A stretch of DNA of 64,000 nucleotides. It comes from Sanderia malayensis. Taxonomy: Eukaryota; Cnidaria; Scyphozoa; Semaeostomeae; Pelagiidae. The notes beneath the pieces are model-generated. The model searched no databases. It worked only from the letters and a program-made list of their open reading frames with translations, and was not told the DNA's origin. Shown here piece after piece: positions 33,501 through 41,604 of this stretch. Position 1 is the stretch's first letter. The number at the start of each line of letters is the position of its first letter. The stretch covers positions 1,054,001-1,118,000 of the forward strand of contig RQOL01000699.1 of assembly GCA_013076295.1 (NCBI GenBank). Reading direction: 5' to 3'. The translations under genes were made by a program, and so were the position numbers.

Positions 33501-35582
33501 TGAGAGGTGTCGCCTTCAAGCTCGGCCATTCAATTGGACAGCAGGTTTGTCTTTGGTTCTCTAATCACCCCGTCTCTTTGTTTCAACGTGCATCGCTTCT
33601 CGCCTATTGTAAAATAAACAATAGCCTATTGTTTATTCTTTTGTTTTGAGTAGAAATATCGTCCTGGAGGCTCTTAATCCATTGGTTCTTATATGCGGGG
33701 TTTAACTGTATAGAAATGGGTCCTTTTTGGCTTACTTGTAATAGTAGCTTGACTCAATTGTAATGAATTCATCATAATGTGATGCCATTGAATTTGCTTC
33801 TGCAGGCCACCGCAACTGTTCCAGATCTGAATGTCATCCAGGTTTTACAGAGGCTGTCATGGACCGCGGCTGCAGGCTACGCGGCTTTCTCTCAGGCTCA
33901 GCCAGCCGAGATTCACGCTGCATTCGAAAAGGTATGTGAATATATTTTTAAACAATGGTTAGTTTTTACATGTTCAGCCCCCCTTTTTAGTTCACCTAAA
34001 CTATTGACAAACCTCGCAAGATTCTTGATCTGTCAGGGGGGTGTCTGCGAGGAAATTTGACTGGAGTCCTGATGTAGTGATTACGAAGCTTTGTAAGTTG
34101 CTCGTTTGATAGGCCGTGGTTAAACTGCACTGTGGATAATTCAAATGGGCCAATGTTAAGTACAGTAAACACCCGTATATAAGGACGAGCGAATTAAGAA
34201 CCTTCCAGGCTGAAATCCCTGCTCAAAACAATAGAAGAGACAATAGATTATTGTATTTGAACAATAGGCTGGATGCAGAGTTAACAGGTTCTTATACGCG
34301 GGTGTTTACTGTATCTCAAGTTAAGTTGCTTCTTTAAGGCAATGTGCAAGGTTAAAAGGCGTGCTTTCGCAACTGCTAAAAATAGACTTGGTTTATGAAC
34401 AATCGGAGAAGCGCAAAGGGAAGATGTAATTTTTCACGTGAACAGAAGGCGTGTTGTTGTTGCCACTTTGCATTCCCTTCCGGTTCTCATCACTGATCTC
34501 AAAATGTTCATGTGATAAGTTTATGTGACGGTATACTGTATACTGTATACTATATTGAAATGAGTTTCGATCTATTTTTAAACAGAGCCTTTTATCTTTG
34601 CACATTAGTTTGTGTTTGCCGTTTTAGCAATCTGTTGGTCGATTGTTGGACTCTGAGGACGTGGTCTTGGCCAAGGAATCTCTGGAGCTATTAACCATAG
34701 CATTGATGCTGTGTCCCAGTGCTTTGGACCTACTGACCAAGGAAAGCGTGTGGCAATGGTTCATAATTGATATGATATTGATTTGCAAGAACCGAGCGAT
34801 TCGTGTAACGGCGTCTGAGCAGTTCTTTCTCATTGCAACCAAATGCAATCACGGTGACAAGCCAATTAGATTCTTCATACAACTCCTCTTCACCGTCAGA
34901 AATGTGAGTTGTGTTAAATTGTTCTTGATTTTATACGGTTTGTTTATTGCTAAGCTTCGTTGCAGTGAAGCCTATAACATTGCATATGATGAACGTAGGA
35001 TAAATGATGTGTGTATAGAGGTCCGTATATATGCAAATACGCCACGTAAATGCAATACAGATACAGACTTTTATGTAAAGGAGATGTAATGTACCATACA
35101 GTACCATATAAAAAATACGTGTAATTCGCACTGAACGAACTTCTCCGTCCTATCAAGGATCACTAATGAACCAATTCTTATAAAACAAACCTCTATTATT
35201 CGAACTTTTTGTAATTCGAACATTTTCATTCGAACGCTTCCCCAGGCTGTTCCAATTGGATAGAGTTGACTGTATGTAGCATACTAGATAAAGGCATCAT
35301 ATAAGATATAGACTTGAAAGATATTATCCTCCATATAAATGACTTGCTGTGGAAAATAGAGAATATGATTTCACTAAGCTTAAAACGTTTTGTTTAATTT
35401 CTTAGACAACTGCAATTGATCATTCTGAAACATCGGGCGAATACTTCGGACTTCTCTGCAGACTATTGAATTTTGGAAGAGTGAACGATTTGCAACTGAA
35501 CAATGCGGAGACGATTTTAGAACAGGAGATTATATGGCTGCAGAACGTGAGGGACAAAGCACTATTTATATATTGCTGCTAA
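15583..35582 (+). CDS. USP9X: USP9X-like, truncated copy without the protease domain (unit 1)
   Basis: ATG at 15583. Exon starts and ends: 15583-15750, 16537-16756, 17266-17378, 19136-19248, 19633-19729, 22253-22368, 22858-22924, 23026-23124, 23244-23329, 23573-23621, 24041-24130, 24408-24470, 24625-24714, 25161-25265, 25496-25594, 25720-25827, 25920-26042, 26664-26802, 26991-27078, 27224-27275, 27444-27515, 27697-27800, 28205-28322, 28536-28631, 29086-29288, 30583-30823, 31041-31178, 31963-32080, 32207-32334, 32587-32649, 32758-32849, 33304-33544, 33806-33931, 34628-34903, 35406-35582. The sum, 4278 nt, is a multiple of three, giving 1425 residues. Exon 35 is cut at 35561 and reads six foreign residues (LFIYCC) to TAA 35580-35582. 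It keeps the armadillo-like half and the ubiquitin-like segment (exon 26) but has no Cys or His box. Exons 11, 14 and 15 carry changes at otherwise conserved positions. It may be a decaying pseudogene or a catalytically dead protein. Confidence 0.9.
16140..16428. repeat. G-rich minisatellite, unit 1 (about 27-bp unit)
   Basis: About ten copies of a unit such as GGGTACTGTGTGTTTGAGGA in USP9X intron 1, ending about 110 bp before exon 2. The plus (sense) strand is strongly G-rich with many G-runs of 4 to 7. The unit 2 array (42172-42283) is much shorter. Confidence 0.9.
16981..17118. mobile_element. MITE of the CCGTAATGCTTCGATTAAAC family (unit 1, USP9X intron 2)
   Basis: Ends CCGTAATGCTTCGATTAAAC and the complement GTTTAATTGAAGCATGATGG, flanked by TA. 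The same element is in unit 2 at 42840-42978, so it predates the duplication. Further copies: 17419-17512, 43279-43384 and 60893-61056. Confidence 0.85.
17419..17512. mobile_element. Second CCGTAATGCTTCGATTAAAC MITE (unit 1, USP9X intron 3)
   Basis: A 94-bp member of the family with a GGGGGCC core. The orthologous copy is 43279-43384. It begins 40 bp after the end of exon 3. Confidence 0.8.
17801..18618. mobile_element. TA-flanked pogo/Tigger-like MITE, split by a nested element (unit 1)
   Basis: Ends CAGTCAAATCTGCATAGCTT and AGACAGAGTTGACTG. The right end is followed by TA; in unit 2 the intact 185-bp copy (43591-43775) has TA on both sides. The interior mentions TTCGAACTTTTTGTAATTC, a common pattern in such elements. 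A second locus of this family is 35117-35272 (unit 2: 57542-57692). The family name is inferred from end style and TA flanks. Confidence 0.75.
17886..18515. mobile_element. 630-bp TAA-flanked MITE nested in the pogo-like MITE, unit 1 only
   Basis: Inverted ends begin AGCCTAGTATCCATATAGTC and run for over 50 bp through repeated GTTGAGGGTCGTTGAGGGTC motifs. TAA flanks both sides (17883-17885 and 18516-18518), and unit 2 has a single TAA at the same place. A 3-bp TWA duplication is typical of PIF/Harbinger elements. No transposase frame. The insertion is younger than the tandem duplication. Confidence 0.88.
20285..21297 (-). pseudogene. Degenerate piggyBac-type transposase
   Basis: Two recognisable minus-strand pieces: a core fragment (21297-20962, 111 codons to a stop) and a Cys-rich C-terminal fragment (about 20450-20285). 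They are separated by a nested hAT MITE (20691-20889) and frame breaks. An intact piggyBac transposase is about 550-600 aa, so more than half is missing. It is not functional in itself. Confidence 0.7.
20691..20889. mobile_element. hAT-type MITE nested inside the piggyBac-like element
   Basis: 199 bp with ends CAGGGCCGGTTCCA and TGGAACCGGCCCTG, and a perfect 8-bp target duplication CATAAACC (20683-20690 and 20890-20897). CAGGG ends plus an 8-bp duplication are classic hAT. It is younger than its piggyBac host. Confidence 0.93.
22440..22735. repeat. 35-bp minisatellite, unit 1 (USP9X intron 6)
   Basis: About eight copies of a 35-bp unit containing ACTATTGATGCGTATAACTA followed by TATAGCAGTCTGTGG. 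Unit 2 keeps only about two copies (45735-45795). Related single units occur in USP9X intron 1 of both units (about 15805-15850 and 41824-41872). Confidence 0.93.
26265..26347. mobile_element. ACTCATTACATTGCGTCCC MITE (unit 1, USP9X intron 17)
   Basis: Fold-back of about 83 bp with near-perfect arms AGACTCATTACATTGCGTC, and an 11-bp inner stem TCCTTCGCTCC / AAGCGAAAC. The orthologous copy is 49888-49970. Confidence 0.85.
27840..28095. repeat. Pyrimidine-rich low-complexity tract (unit 1, USP9X intron 22)
   Basis: Degenerate tandem of TTCTTTAGTTCTTCTA-like units. Unit 2 counterpart is about 51475-51730. It encodes nothing; short open frames here are artefacts of the repeat. Confidence 0.75.
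28905..28985. repeat. ATCATGAT repeat cluster, unit 1 only
   Basis: Self-complementary ATCATGATATCATGAT and CCATGATGCCATTATC units in USP9X intron 24. Unit 2 has only a short trace (TATTATGATGCC) near 52550. Confidence 0.7.
29605..30260. mobile_element. 656-bp TAT-flanked MITE, unit 1 only
   Basis: Ends GGCCCTGTTCACACGACACC and the complement of GGCTTCGTTCACACGACACC, arms about 31 bp. TAT flanks both sides (29602-29604 and 30261-30263). Unit 2 near 53121 has the empty site. The interior is full of GAAAACGGTGTCGTGTGAAC-like repeats in both orientations. The 3-bp duplication suggests PIF/Harbinger mobilisation. Confidence 0.88.
31258..31905. repeat. 22-bp minisatellite, unit 1 (USP9X intron 27)
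   Basis: About 29 copies of CATCCTCTTTGCATCTCTCT plus TA or TG, with occasional 1- or 2-base variants (CTCCTC, TTGAATC). It starts about 80 bp after exon 27 and ends about 60 bp before exon 28. In unit 2 only about 8 copies remain (54475-54655). The pyrimidine-rich sense strand leaves all three forward frames open for long distances; these are not genes. Confidence 0.95.
33129..33231. mobile_element. ACTCATTACATTGCGTCCC MITE (unit 1, USP9X intron 31)
   Basis: Arms TAGACTCACTACATTGCGTC and complement ending GACGCAATGTAGTGGGTCTA, with a CTCGCTCG core. The orthologous copy is 55916-56017. It belongs to the same family as 1351-1463. Confidence 0.85.
34163..34311. mobile_element. AGTAAACACCCGCGTATAAG MITE (unit 1, USP9X intron 33)
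   Basis: About 149-bp element with ends CAGTAAACACCCGTATATAA and the complement TTATACGCGGGTGTTTACTG. Present in both units (unit 2: 56818-56965). Confidence 0.85.
35117..35272. mobile_element. Pogo-like MITE, eroded left end (unit 1, USP9X intron 34)
   Basis: Right end GATAGAGTTGACTG followed by TA. Internal TTCGAACTTTTTGTAATTCG matches the element at 17801/43591. The left end has lost the CAGTC terminus. Unit 2 counterpart 57542-57692. Confidence 0.7.
35561..35562. other. Duplication junction inside USP9X exon 35
   Basis: Left of the join, GTGAGGGACAAAGCA matches the intact exon at 57966-57980. Right of it, CTATTTATATATTGCTGCTA matches 5731-5750. There is essentially no shared sequence at the two original ends (TGCGTTAAGC before 5731, GTGAATACTG after 57980), so end-joining is more likely than homologous recombination. 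Confidence 0.92.
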
Positions 35583-35589
35583 CGTATGG

Positions 35590-36128
35590 GCCCAGGGGGG
35601 GCACTCGGTACATAGACATATGGGGGGTCAGTCTGAGAATTTTACAAGGAACCCAAAATATCAGAACTGAATTTCTTGAAAACCCAAAAATATCAATTTT
35701 TAAGTATCTTGTACCCAAAAATATCAAAAATTGTAATCAAGGATAAAGTTTGACTAATTTTATATACCAAAAAATATCAGAATAGCCTCGACTATTTTTT
35801 AGCACCCAAAAATATCATTGTGGACAGGGCTGTCACCCAATAATAATAATAATAATCAATTTATTTAAAGTTGGCTGGTAAATACATAGCGTGATTAACA
35901 AGTTAATTTTGCTAATTAAAGCCAACTATTTAAAATACTGCATAAAATCTATAATGTTTATTAAGATTCTACATAAAATAGTCCATATAATTTTTTAAAT
36001 AAATCTAAAATGTTTATTTAAAATCTACTTAAAATAGTCTAGGTAAGACTTTTGCCAAAAATATCATTTTTGGCAAAAATATCGGTCTGACTTCCCCGTA
36101 TGTCTATGTACTGAGTGCCCCCCTGGGC
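35590..36128. mobile_element. 539-bp inverted-repeat element at the duplication seam, unit 2 only
   Basis: Ends GCCCAGGGGGGGCACTCGGT and the complement reading ACTGAGTGCCCCCCTGGGC, with further arm similarity through ATAGACATA and GTCAGTCTGA. It is flanked by GTATGG (35584-35589 and 36129-36134). Unit 1 has the single site at about 5753. The interior has CCAAAAATATCA repeats and an (AAT)n stretch. Non-coding. Confidence 0.85.
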
Positions 36129-36129
36129 G

Positions 36130-36468
36130 TATGGGGGTATAAGCATGACAAAAATCGTTGTACAAAACCAAACGTTGTATTGTATTCAATTATCCCAAAG
36201 CGAAATGCATTTTTCATTCCATCGTATGTCGTATTCCATTCCATCGTATGTCGTATTCCATTTCATCATTACGGTTTTCATTCATTACAACAATGAAAAC
36301 ACATTACGACATACAGTGTAATCAACTACGACATACGATGAAATGGAATACGACATATGATGAAATGGAATACGACGTACGACGGAATGAAAAATGTATT
36401 TCGCTGGGATAATTGAATACAATACGACGTTTGGTTTCGTACCACCATTTTTGTCATACTTATACCCC
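36130..36468. mobile_element. Palindromic MITE at the duplication edge (unit 2)
   Basis: Counterpart of 5767-6163, with the same GGGGGTATAAGCATGACAAA end and complement. The internal CATCGTATGTCGTATTCCAT array is arranged as two inverted blocks, making the element more perfectly palindromic than the unit 1 copy. Confidence 0.75.
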
Positions 36469-36470
36469 CA

Positions 36471-37220
36471 CTAACGTGTCTTTTCATTCTCCGAAGAGGA
36501 ACTATCTACAGTGATCATCGGCAGGCTGGCTGGACGTCTTGCTTGAATCAAAGCTTGTAAATACGTTTCTTGCAATGCTGGTATTCTTGGGCCGCGCCGC
36601 GTTGAAGCGGTCGCCGCAGGCGGACTCACGAAGCAACTCGACGGACGATTTTTGACGTCAACGACGCTCTTCAAGCTCTTGCTGCTAGAACTATTGCATA
36701 AGGATAACTTACGGCAGACGGGGAGCCCGGCGGACGGATTCGTATCGACGCTGGAGAATGTTTCGGAGCGGCATTCTCTCGCAACATCACGATTACTCGT
36801 GGAGCTAACTTTCTTTGAAACACCGCATCTGCGATACGACGTTGACAGTTGCATGGATTGCATTCCGAATAATTGGTGTACGCTGTAGAAAGTTCCCGCT
36901 TTGCACCGAAGCGCCTTCGCATCTTCGGCACAGATTCCAGGCAAACTCAGCCCCGTGTCAACAAAACGCCGCTCCGTCCAAACTTGCGGCGGGTTTTCGT
37001 CAACCGCTACGGCCGCGCGTAACTCGTTTTCGACGATTCCCGGCGTAACATCAGCTGGCGGACTCAGCGTGTTATTCCGCGACGAATCACCGTGACAATT
37101 GTTCGACGATGCCATCCGCATTCGGTTGCTTCTTGTTCTCAATTTTGCCGTCATAGTGGTGAAACTTCGCCGTCTGCTCAAGTCAGCTGTACCTCGAGAT
37201 CCTGTCCTGTGATTTTGCAT
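36471..37220 (-). CDS. Unrecognised Ser/Arg-rich protein, 249 aa (unit 2)
   Basis: Counterpart of 6170-6919: same length, same ATG context (MQNHRTGSRG), same SSSSENEKTR end and TAG stop. I count about 11 residue differences between copies, scattered, with no indel or stop. Two frames held open since the duplication favour a real gene, but the protein is low complexity and no family is recognised. Same strand as CFAP300 and 0.8 kb downstream of it. Confidence 0.6.
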   Translation of the reverse strand: MQNHRTGSRGTADLSRRRSFTTMTAKLRTRSNRMRMASSNNCHGDSSRNNTLSPPADVTPGIVENELRAAVAVDENPPQVWTERRFVDTGLSLPGICAEDAKALRCKAGTFYSVHQLFGMQSMQLSTSYRRCGVSKKVSSTSNRDVARECRSETFSSVDTNPSAGLPVCRKLSLCNSSSSKSLKSVVDVKNRPSSCFVSPPAATASTRRGPRIPALQETYLQALIQARRPASLPMITVDSSSSENEKTR

Positions 37221-38009
37221 AGTGGCATTGTTATTGAATAACACTATACGCTTACCAAAAAGACTTTAAAGGCATCTCTCTTTTACAAGTGCATAGCTTT
37301 GGTTTGTTGATGTTCATCAACAATTTATGTCATTCATATTCTGCGCGTACAAATTCTTTACATATTTATAAGCGCGGTTAGATAGAGATATGCTGGAAAC
37401 ACGAGCATTTTTATCTCCTAATTATCTTTGTCTTCTTGTCTGTTGACCGCGTTGCCGTGATTTGCAAAGCATGGTAATCTAACAGCGAAATTATTCATTA
37501 AACCAATAAGACCTTTTTTGACGAAAATGCAAGTTTCATCAAGATCAACAGATAACTCTCTTCTCTAATTTGCGACTATTCAAGGAAATAGGTTTTGCAT
37601 ACTGTTTAAAAACGACAACTACGAGATCTGTTAGTAGCCAGTTGTCAAAAATGCTTCATAATTAACGAGTTTTGTTACATTTGAAGAACAGTTGAGAATG
37701 GTAGTTTTAAAATTACAGCATTTTATTTCGTAGAACTTTCTTTCTGAAGGAACTAAGGTTATCATACAAGTCTATCATTATCACATAAACTTTATTTAAT
37801 GCATATACTCGTATCGTATTCAAATATGAAGTCATATTGGAATAAAAACTCTGGTCCGAATACCACGAACTCTCCTCCGAATACCACGAACTCTCGTTCG
37901 AACATGAACTTTCATATTTATCCGAACTTATGCTTGGATGGGAATTCTTGTCGGGTACATTCGACAACAATGCCACATAACATCATATATCCTGATAATC
38001 CGTTGTGGA
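37221..38009. other. Spacer between the 249-aa ORF and CFAP300 (unit 2)
   Basis: AT-rich, without the MITE found in unit 1, and with no supported gene. It includes a short repeated motif, CCGAATACCACGAACTCTC, at about 37856-37894. Confidence 0.55.
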
Positions 38010-40274
38010 TTAGCTTTTCCAAGAGTGATGCCACACAAACACGTTTCGCTTTGCGGGGTTCAGCATGAAATATGCAAAGGATTGCACGTGTGGCTGGCTG
38101 CTCGGATAAACCATGACATCGTTGGCCTGAAAGACAGTAAAGATCAGATTAAATAGAACTGAAAAGATTTATTTATCGCGACTGGCATCAGAACATACTA
38201 GGTTGTTACTTACCCATAAAGAAACTTGCAATACGATTGAGCTGATTGTTAACTGTTTAGTCGCTGCATCTTTATGAACGCTGAAACCGAGATGGAAATT
38301 GTGGTCAGTGACTTCCTTGGTGCCAGAGCCATAAAAATGGCATTCTTTGTGGATTGTGAAAAATTGTCGCTTGAGACAAGACAGTTCATAATATGTAATG
38401 GAATTATCAACACTGTAGATCCTTGGAAAGTAAGTAATAGTTAACTAAGCCACCCACCTCACAAAGTCTTTATATAGAAATTTGGCAGTATCCAAATAAG
38501 GTGTCACCTCATCTTCATACTAACCAAAAGGGACAAATTTTCTCAAAATAAAAAATATATCAGATAGAGGATAACTCAAAACAGATGTTTATGATTTTGC
38601 CTACCTGGCAAACCTGGCCACCAAGGCAGAGATGTTTGAAAATGCAGAATAGAAACTCTGATTTTTCTTTCTCCATGAACAAGTCAAAGAAGTCAGATTC
38701 ATCTGAAAGAACCATCTTGGAAGAAATTTGTGAATTGATAAGACATACATAAAATATACTTCTTAAGTTATCATCTATTGGTTATATCATACGATACAGT
38801 GAACTCTGGATGTAAAACACCAAGTGTGCAATGAAAATTTCAAAAATGTAAAAGCCTGGTTAAATCCCCAAGGGGGGCTCAGTATAGGATAGCTTAGTGT
38901 AGCTAAATGGTGAGTATCCAATTTTAAAGTTCCAAAGGAGAGTCTTATTGGAGAGGAGGGGTTCAATTCAAGATCTCATTTCAAAAAGAAGTCTTAATGG
39001 AGAGATTGGCATAACAGAGCTCTTAGGGTATTCAGATTAAGCATCTTGTCTCGTGAAAGTTGGGTTGGAGTTTTACATTGTTGGTCACAACAAAAATTCC
39101 TTTATTAAATTCCAATAGAACTCCAATGGATTCATTTACTGGAATTCCTTCTATTTTCAGTCTTACCTTCCTGAGCTCGTCTGAAATGAGAAAGTCTCCA
39201 AGTTGTTCATCATAGCATTTACAAATTGATCCAGAGTCTCTCACAAGTCCTAGAATTAAAACAAAACATGATATGACACTGTTGTGTGACAAAACAGTTG
39301 ACTAACTCAGTGATGAAGTGTGGCTTGGCATTACTGAAAAAGTCTAAATACCTGGTGTAAAGATCTTATCAAAAAAGCCCATGTTTGTGACATTAGATTG
39401 AACTATTTCAACCTCAGCTCTGTCAGCCTTCAGATTCCCTACAAATAAAACAAGGTCAAGAATATTCAATATGCAATAATTAAATAACTGAGTCTACTTT
39501 TAGATCGAGTGCACTTATTAGCACTAACTTGACAAGTTAATCATATCTCTAATTAAGTTATCTCCAATTGAATTTTAAATATTATTTTTATAAACAATTA
39601 ATTTATAAATATTTTCAAGGGTATTTACCGATAGGTCCCCACGTATTTAAGCTGGAGGCAATCTAGAAGAATCACAATTTCAAATCAAAAGCCATGCAAG
39701 CAATTGTCACGGGTAGTTATATTAGTTTTTTTGACATGGAAAAGTGACATTAGACATGAAATGTAGTAGCCAAAGATAAGCAAGATACTATTATATCGAA
39801 TGCAGAAAGTATTCAGCAATACATACTTCCAAGTGCTCTTGGACAGATTGGTCCTGAAAGAAGTTCTATTGGGAAAGAATTAGAGCTGCGATGAATGACA
39901 TTTCCAGAAACGTACAATGTGCTTGGGTTGGTAGGATTAGACCAGACATTGTTTCTACTATAAATCTTCTCTCCTAATTTATGTTTTACCATCACAAACT
40001 TCTCCTTTTCGTAAGCTTGAAAGTATTTATTGTAAGAAAACACCTGCAGCTTCATTCTTTGTGCAAGACCCCTAACAAGATAATTGAAAAATCGGAATAA
40101 GCTGGAGACTGTGGAAAGTGCTAAACTGTCAGTCAAGCAAATACAGTTGTTTCAAATTGATATTTTTTACGGTACAAACCATTTTTGAAGAAATTCCTTG
40201 CTGGATTTAGCATCAAAGGCAGAAAATGATTTATTTGGGATGTATCGAAAAGAAAATTGCTTTTCACATGCCAT
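38010..40274 (-). CDS. CFAP300: CFAP300, cilia- and flagella-associated protein 300 (unit 2)
   Basis: Ten minus-strand exons: 40274-40180, 40071-39990, 39853-39827, 39662-39629, 39438-39352, 39249-39167, 38715-38605, 38519-38458, 38280-38214 and 38126-38010 (TAA), 254 residues. Exon lengths are identical to unit 1. The start ATGGCATGTGAAAAG is the natural one because it opens the region similar to the vertebrate N-terminus. The tail NDVMVYPSSQPHVQSFAYFM matches the family's C-terminal segment. In exon 8 this copy has YEDEV and LYKDF, as I recall in vertebrates, so it is the more conserved of the two. Role: assembly of axonemal dynein arms. It faces USP9X head-to-head over 1.3 kb. Confidence 0.94.
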
Positions 40275-41604
40275 TACAATCAGTAATATCAATATTGCTT
40301 TGGTGGTGTGGTGTGTAGTGTAAGTAAAGTAAAGTAAGAGAGGGAAAATCCCAAAAACTATCAAAAGGTGGGCGGAGGCGGACATGCGCTGGACAATATT
40401 ACGTCATAGGCATGCATGACGCAACTGTCTTTAGTATCAGTTGGGCAAATATTAGTATCTTTTCTTTTTCTGTGATTAGCTTGATGAAATACTTACATGT
40501 GTTATACTTTTTCATAGTTATTACTTGTCCAAGAAAGTAAATATAACCACACACCGAGGCCTTGAACCTTGAACCACAAACCTTTGGCTGCTTGCTTCAA
40601 GCTCATGATGTAATCATCTAGGTCTTTACATAGAGTATTTATAAAGGACCTCTGTCTCCCAGAATGCACTTTCTTAAAGGGAAAGCTGATTTTCAGCGAA
40701 TCCAAAAGATTTTGTATTGCAACTGTTTGTAGCTCAGATATTTTCATCGCATACTAATTCAATACGATTCAGGCAATACACTGGAAAACTCAAATAGTTT
40801 CTGAACGCTCAGGTAACTCATACACTTTTGTGAAGTTCAAATTAAACCTCTGAGCTTCCGCCATGAAGAAATTCTCAGCCTAAGATTGTGGCCTCGTTTT
40901 ACCAACTTTTATCTTAGGCTTTTATACCATCCACTGGGAAGGTGTCCTGGGATGTTAACTTGTTATCATGACATGGTCAACTGATCTATGAGGCAATAAG
41001 GAATGATTTACTGTATAATACTGACAATACCTCCTGATTTTAGTGTCGCTTTCCAACTACTACCCCTCGTAAATATATTGCCACTTGGTTTTTTGTCCTC
41101 GTAAATATAACATTTATCTGGTTTTCAAGGGGGGGGGAGGGGCAAGGATTTTTTTGCTTTTATTGTTGCACAGTCTGGCTTTTAGGTTTTGCTCATACAT
41201 TATTAACTACTCTTGCTGTTACCCTTTTAATGGATTTATACTTTGAATCAATTAATAATAATGCAGGAATATCTCAGGAACCAGTCCACCACACCCACCC
41301 CTGCTACTTTCCTGTTGATCAAATTAGCCATTCATTCAATGAGATTCCAAAACTCATTTAATCAACTCCCCAGCATAGGTAAAAATTGCAGGAATTGCAA
41401 GAACCAAGCACAATTAACTGATTAACCATCGTTTCATTTTCAGATGCCTGCGTAGAGCTGCAGTTTTTCAGAGATTTTCAATCAACTGATATCTCCGTAG
41501 ATTCGTGATCCATGAATCGTAGTCGTTGATTCATGATTCATTATAACTTATGCTGGTGTGAAATTCATTGGCATTAAGAACTAACCGGGATTGTAACAGC
41601 AAGC
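40275..41604. promoter_or_regulatory. Compact CFAP300-USP9X divergent intergenic region (unit 2)
   Basis: This 1.3-kb interval between two outward-pointing start codons should contain both promoters. Sequence shared with unit 1 includes the AGTAAAGTAAAGTAAGAG tract, a CTTTTATCTTAGGC inverted motif (about 40877-40923) and the region just upstream of the USP9X start. No specific element is identified. Confidence 0.5.
40502..40747 (-). other. Possible 81-codon ORF upstream of CFAP300 (unit 2)
   Basis: Open frame beginning MKISELQTVAIQNLLDSLKI. Compared with unit 1 it looks like two separate pieces joined in frame at AAAGGG (about 40677). It may be an artefact of that join, a CFAP300 5' exon or a small gene. 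I do not recognise it. Confidence 0.25.

Larger units (their letters stand above)
5731..35561. repeat. Tandem duplication unit 1 (29.8 kb)
   Basis: Direct repeat of unit 2 (35562-57980). The left limit is set by the join at 35561/35562, where USP9X exon 35 stops and the sequence that follows (CTATTTATATATTGCTGCTA) is the same as 5731-5750. Gene order and orientation are the same in both units: 249-aa ORF minus, CFAP300 minus, USP9X plus. Coding exons align without frameshifts; USP9X exon 5 differs by one codon. Unit 1 is 7.4 kb longer because of transposons, expanded minisatellites and two blocks of uncertain origin. Confidence 0.93.

Noticed and set aside
34628..35089. 148-codon ORFs at 34643-35089 and 57068-57514 as independent genes
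   Set aside because: The first part is USP9X exon 34; after the GTGAGT donor (34904 / 57329) the frame is intronic.
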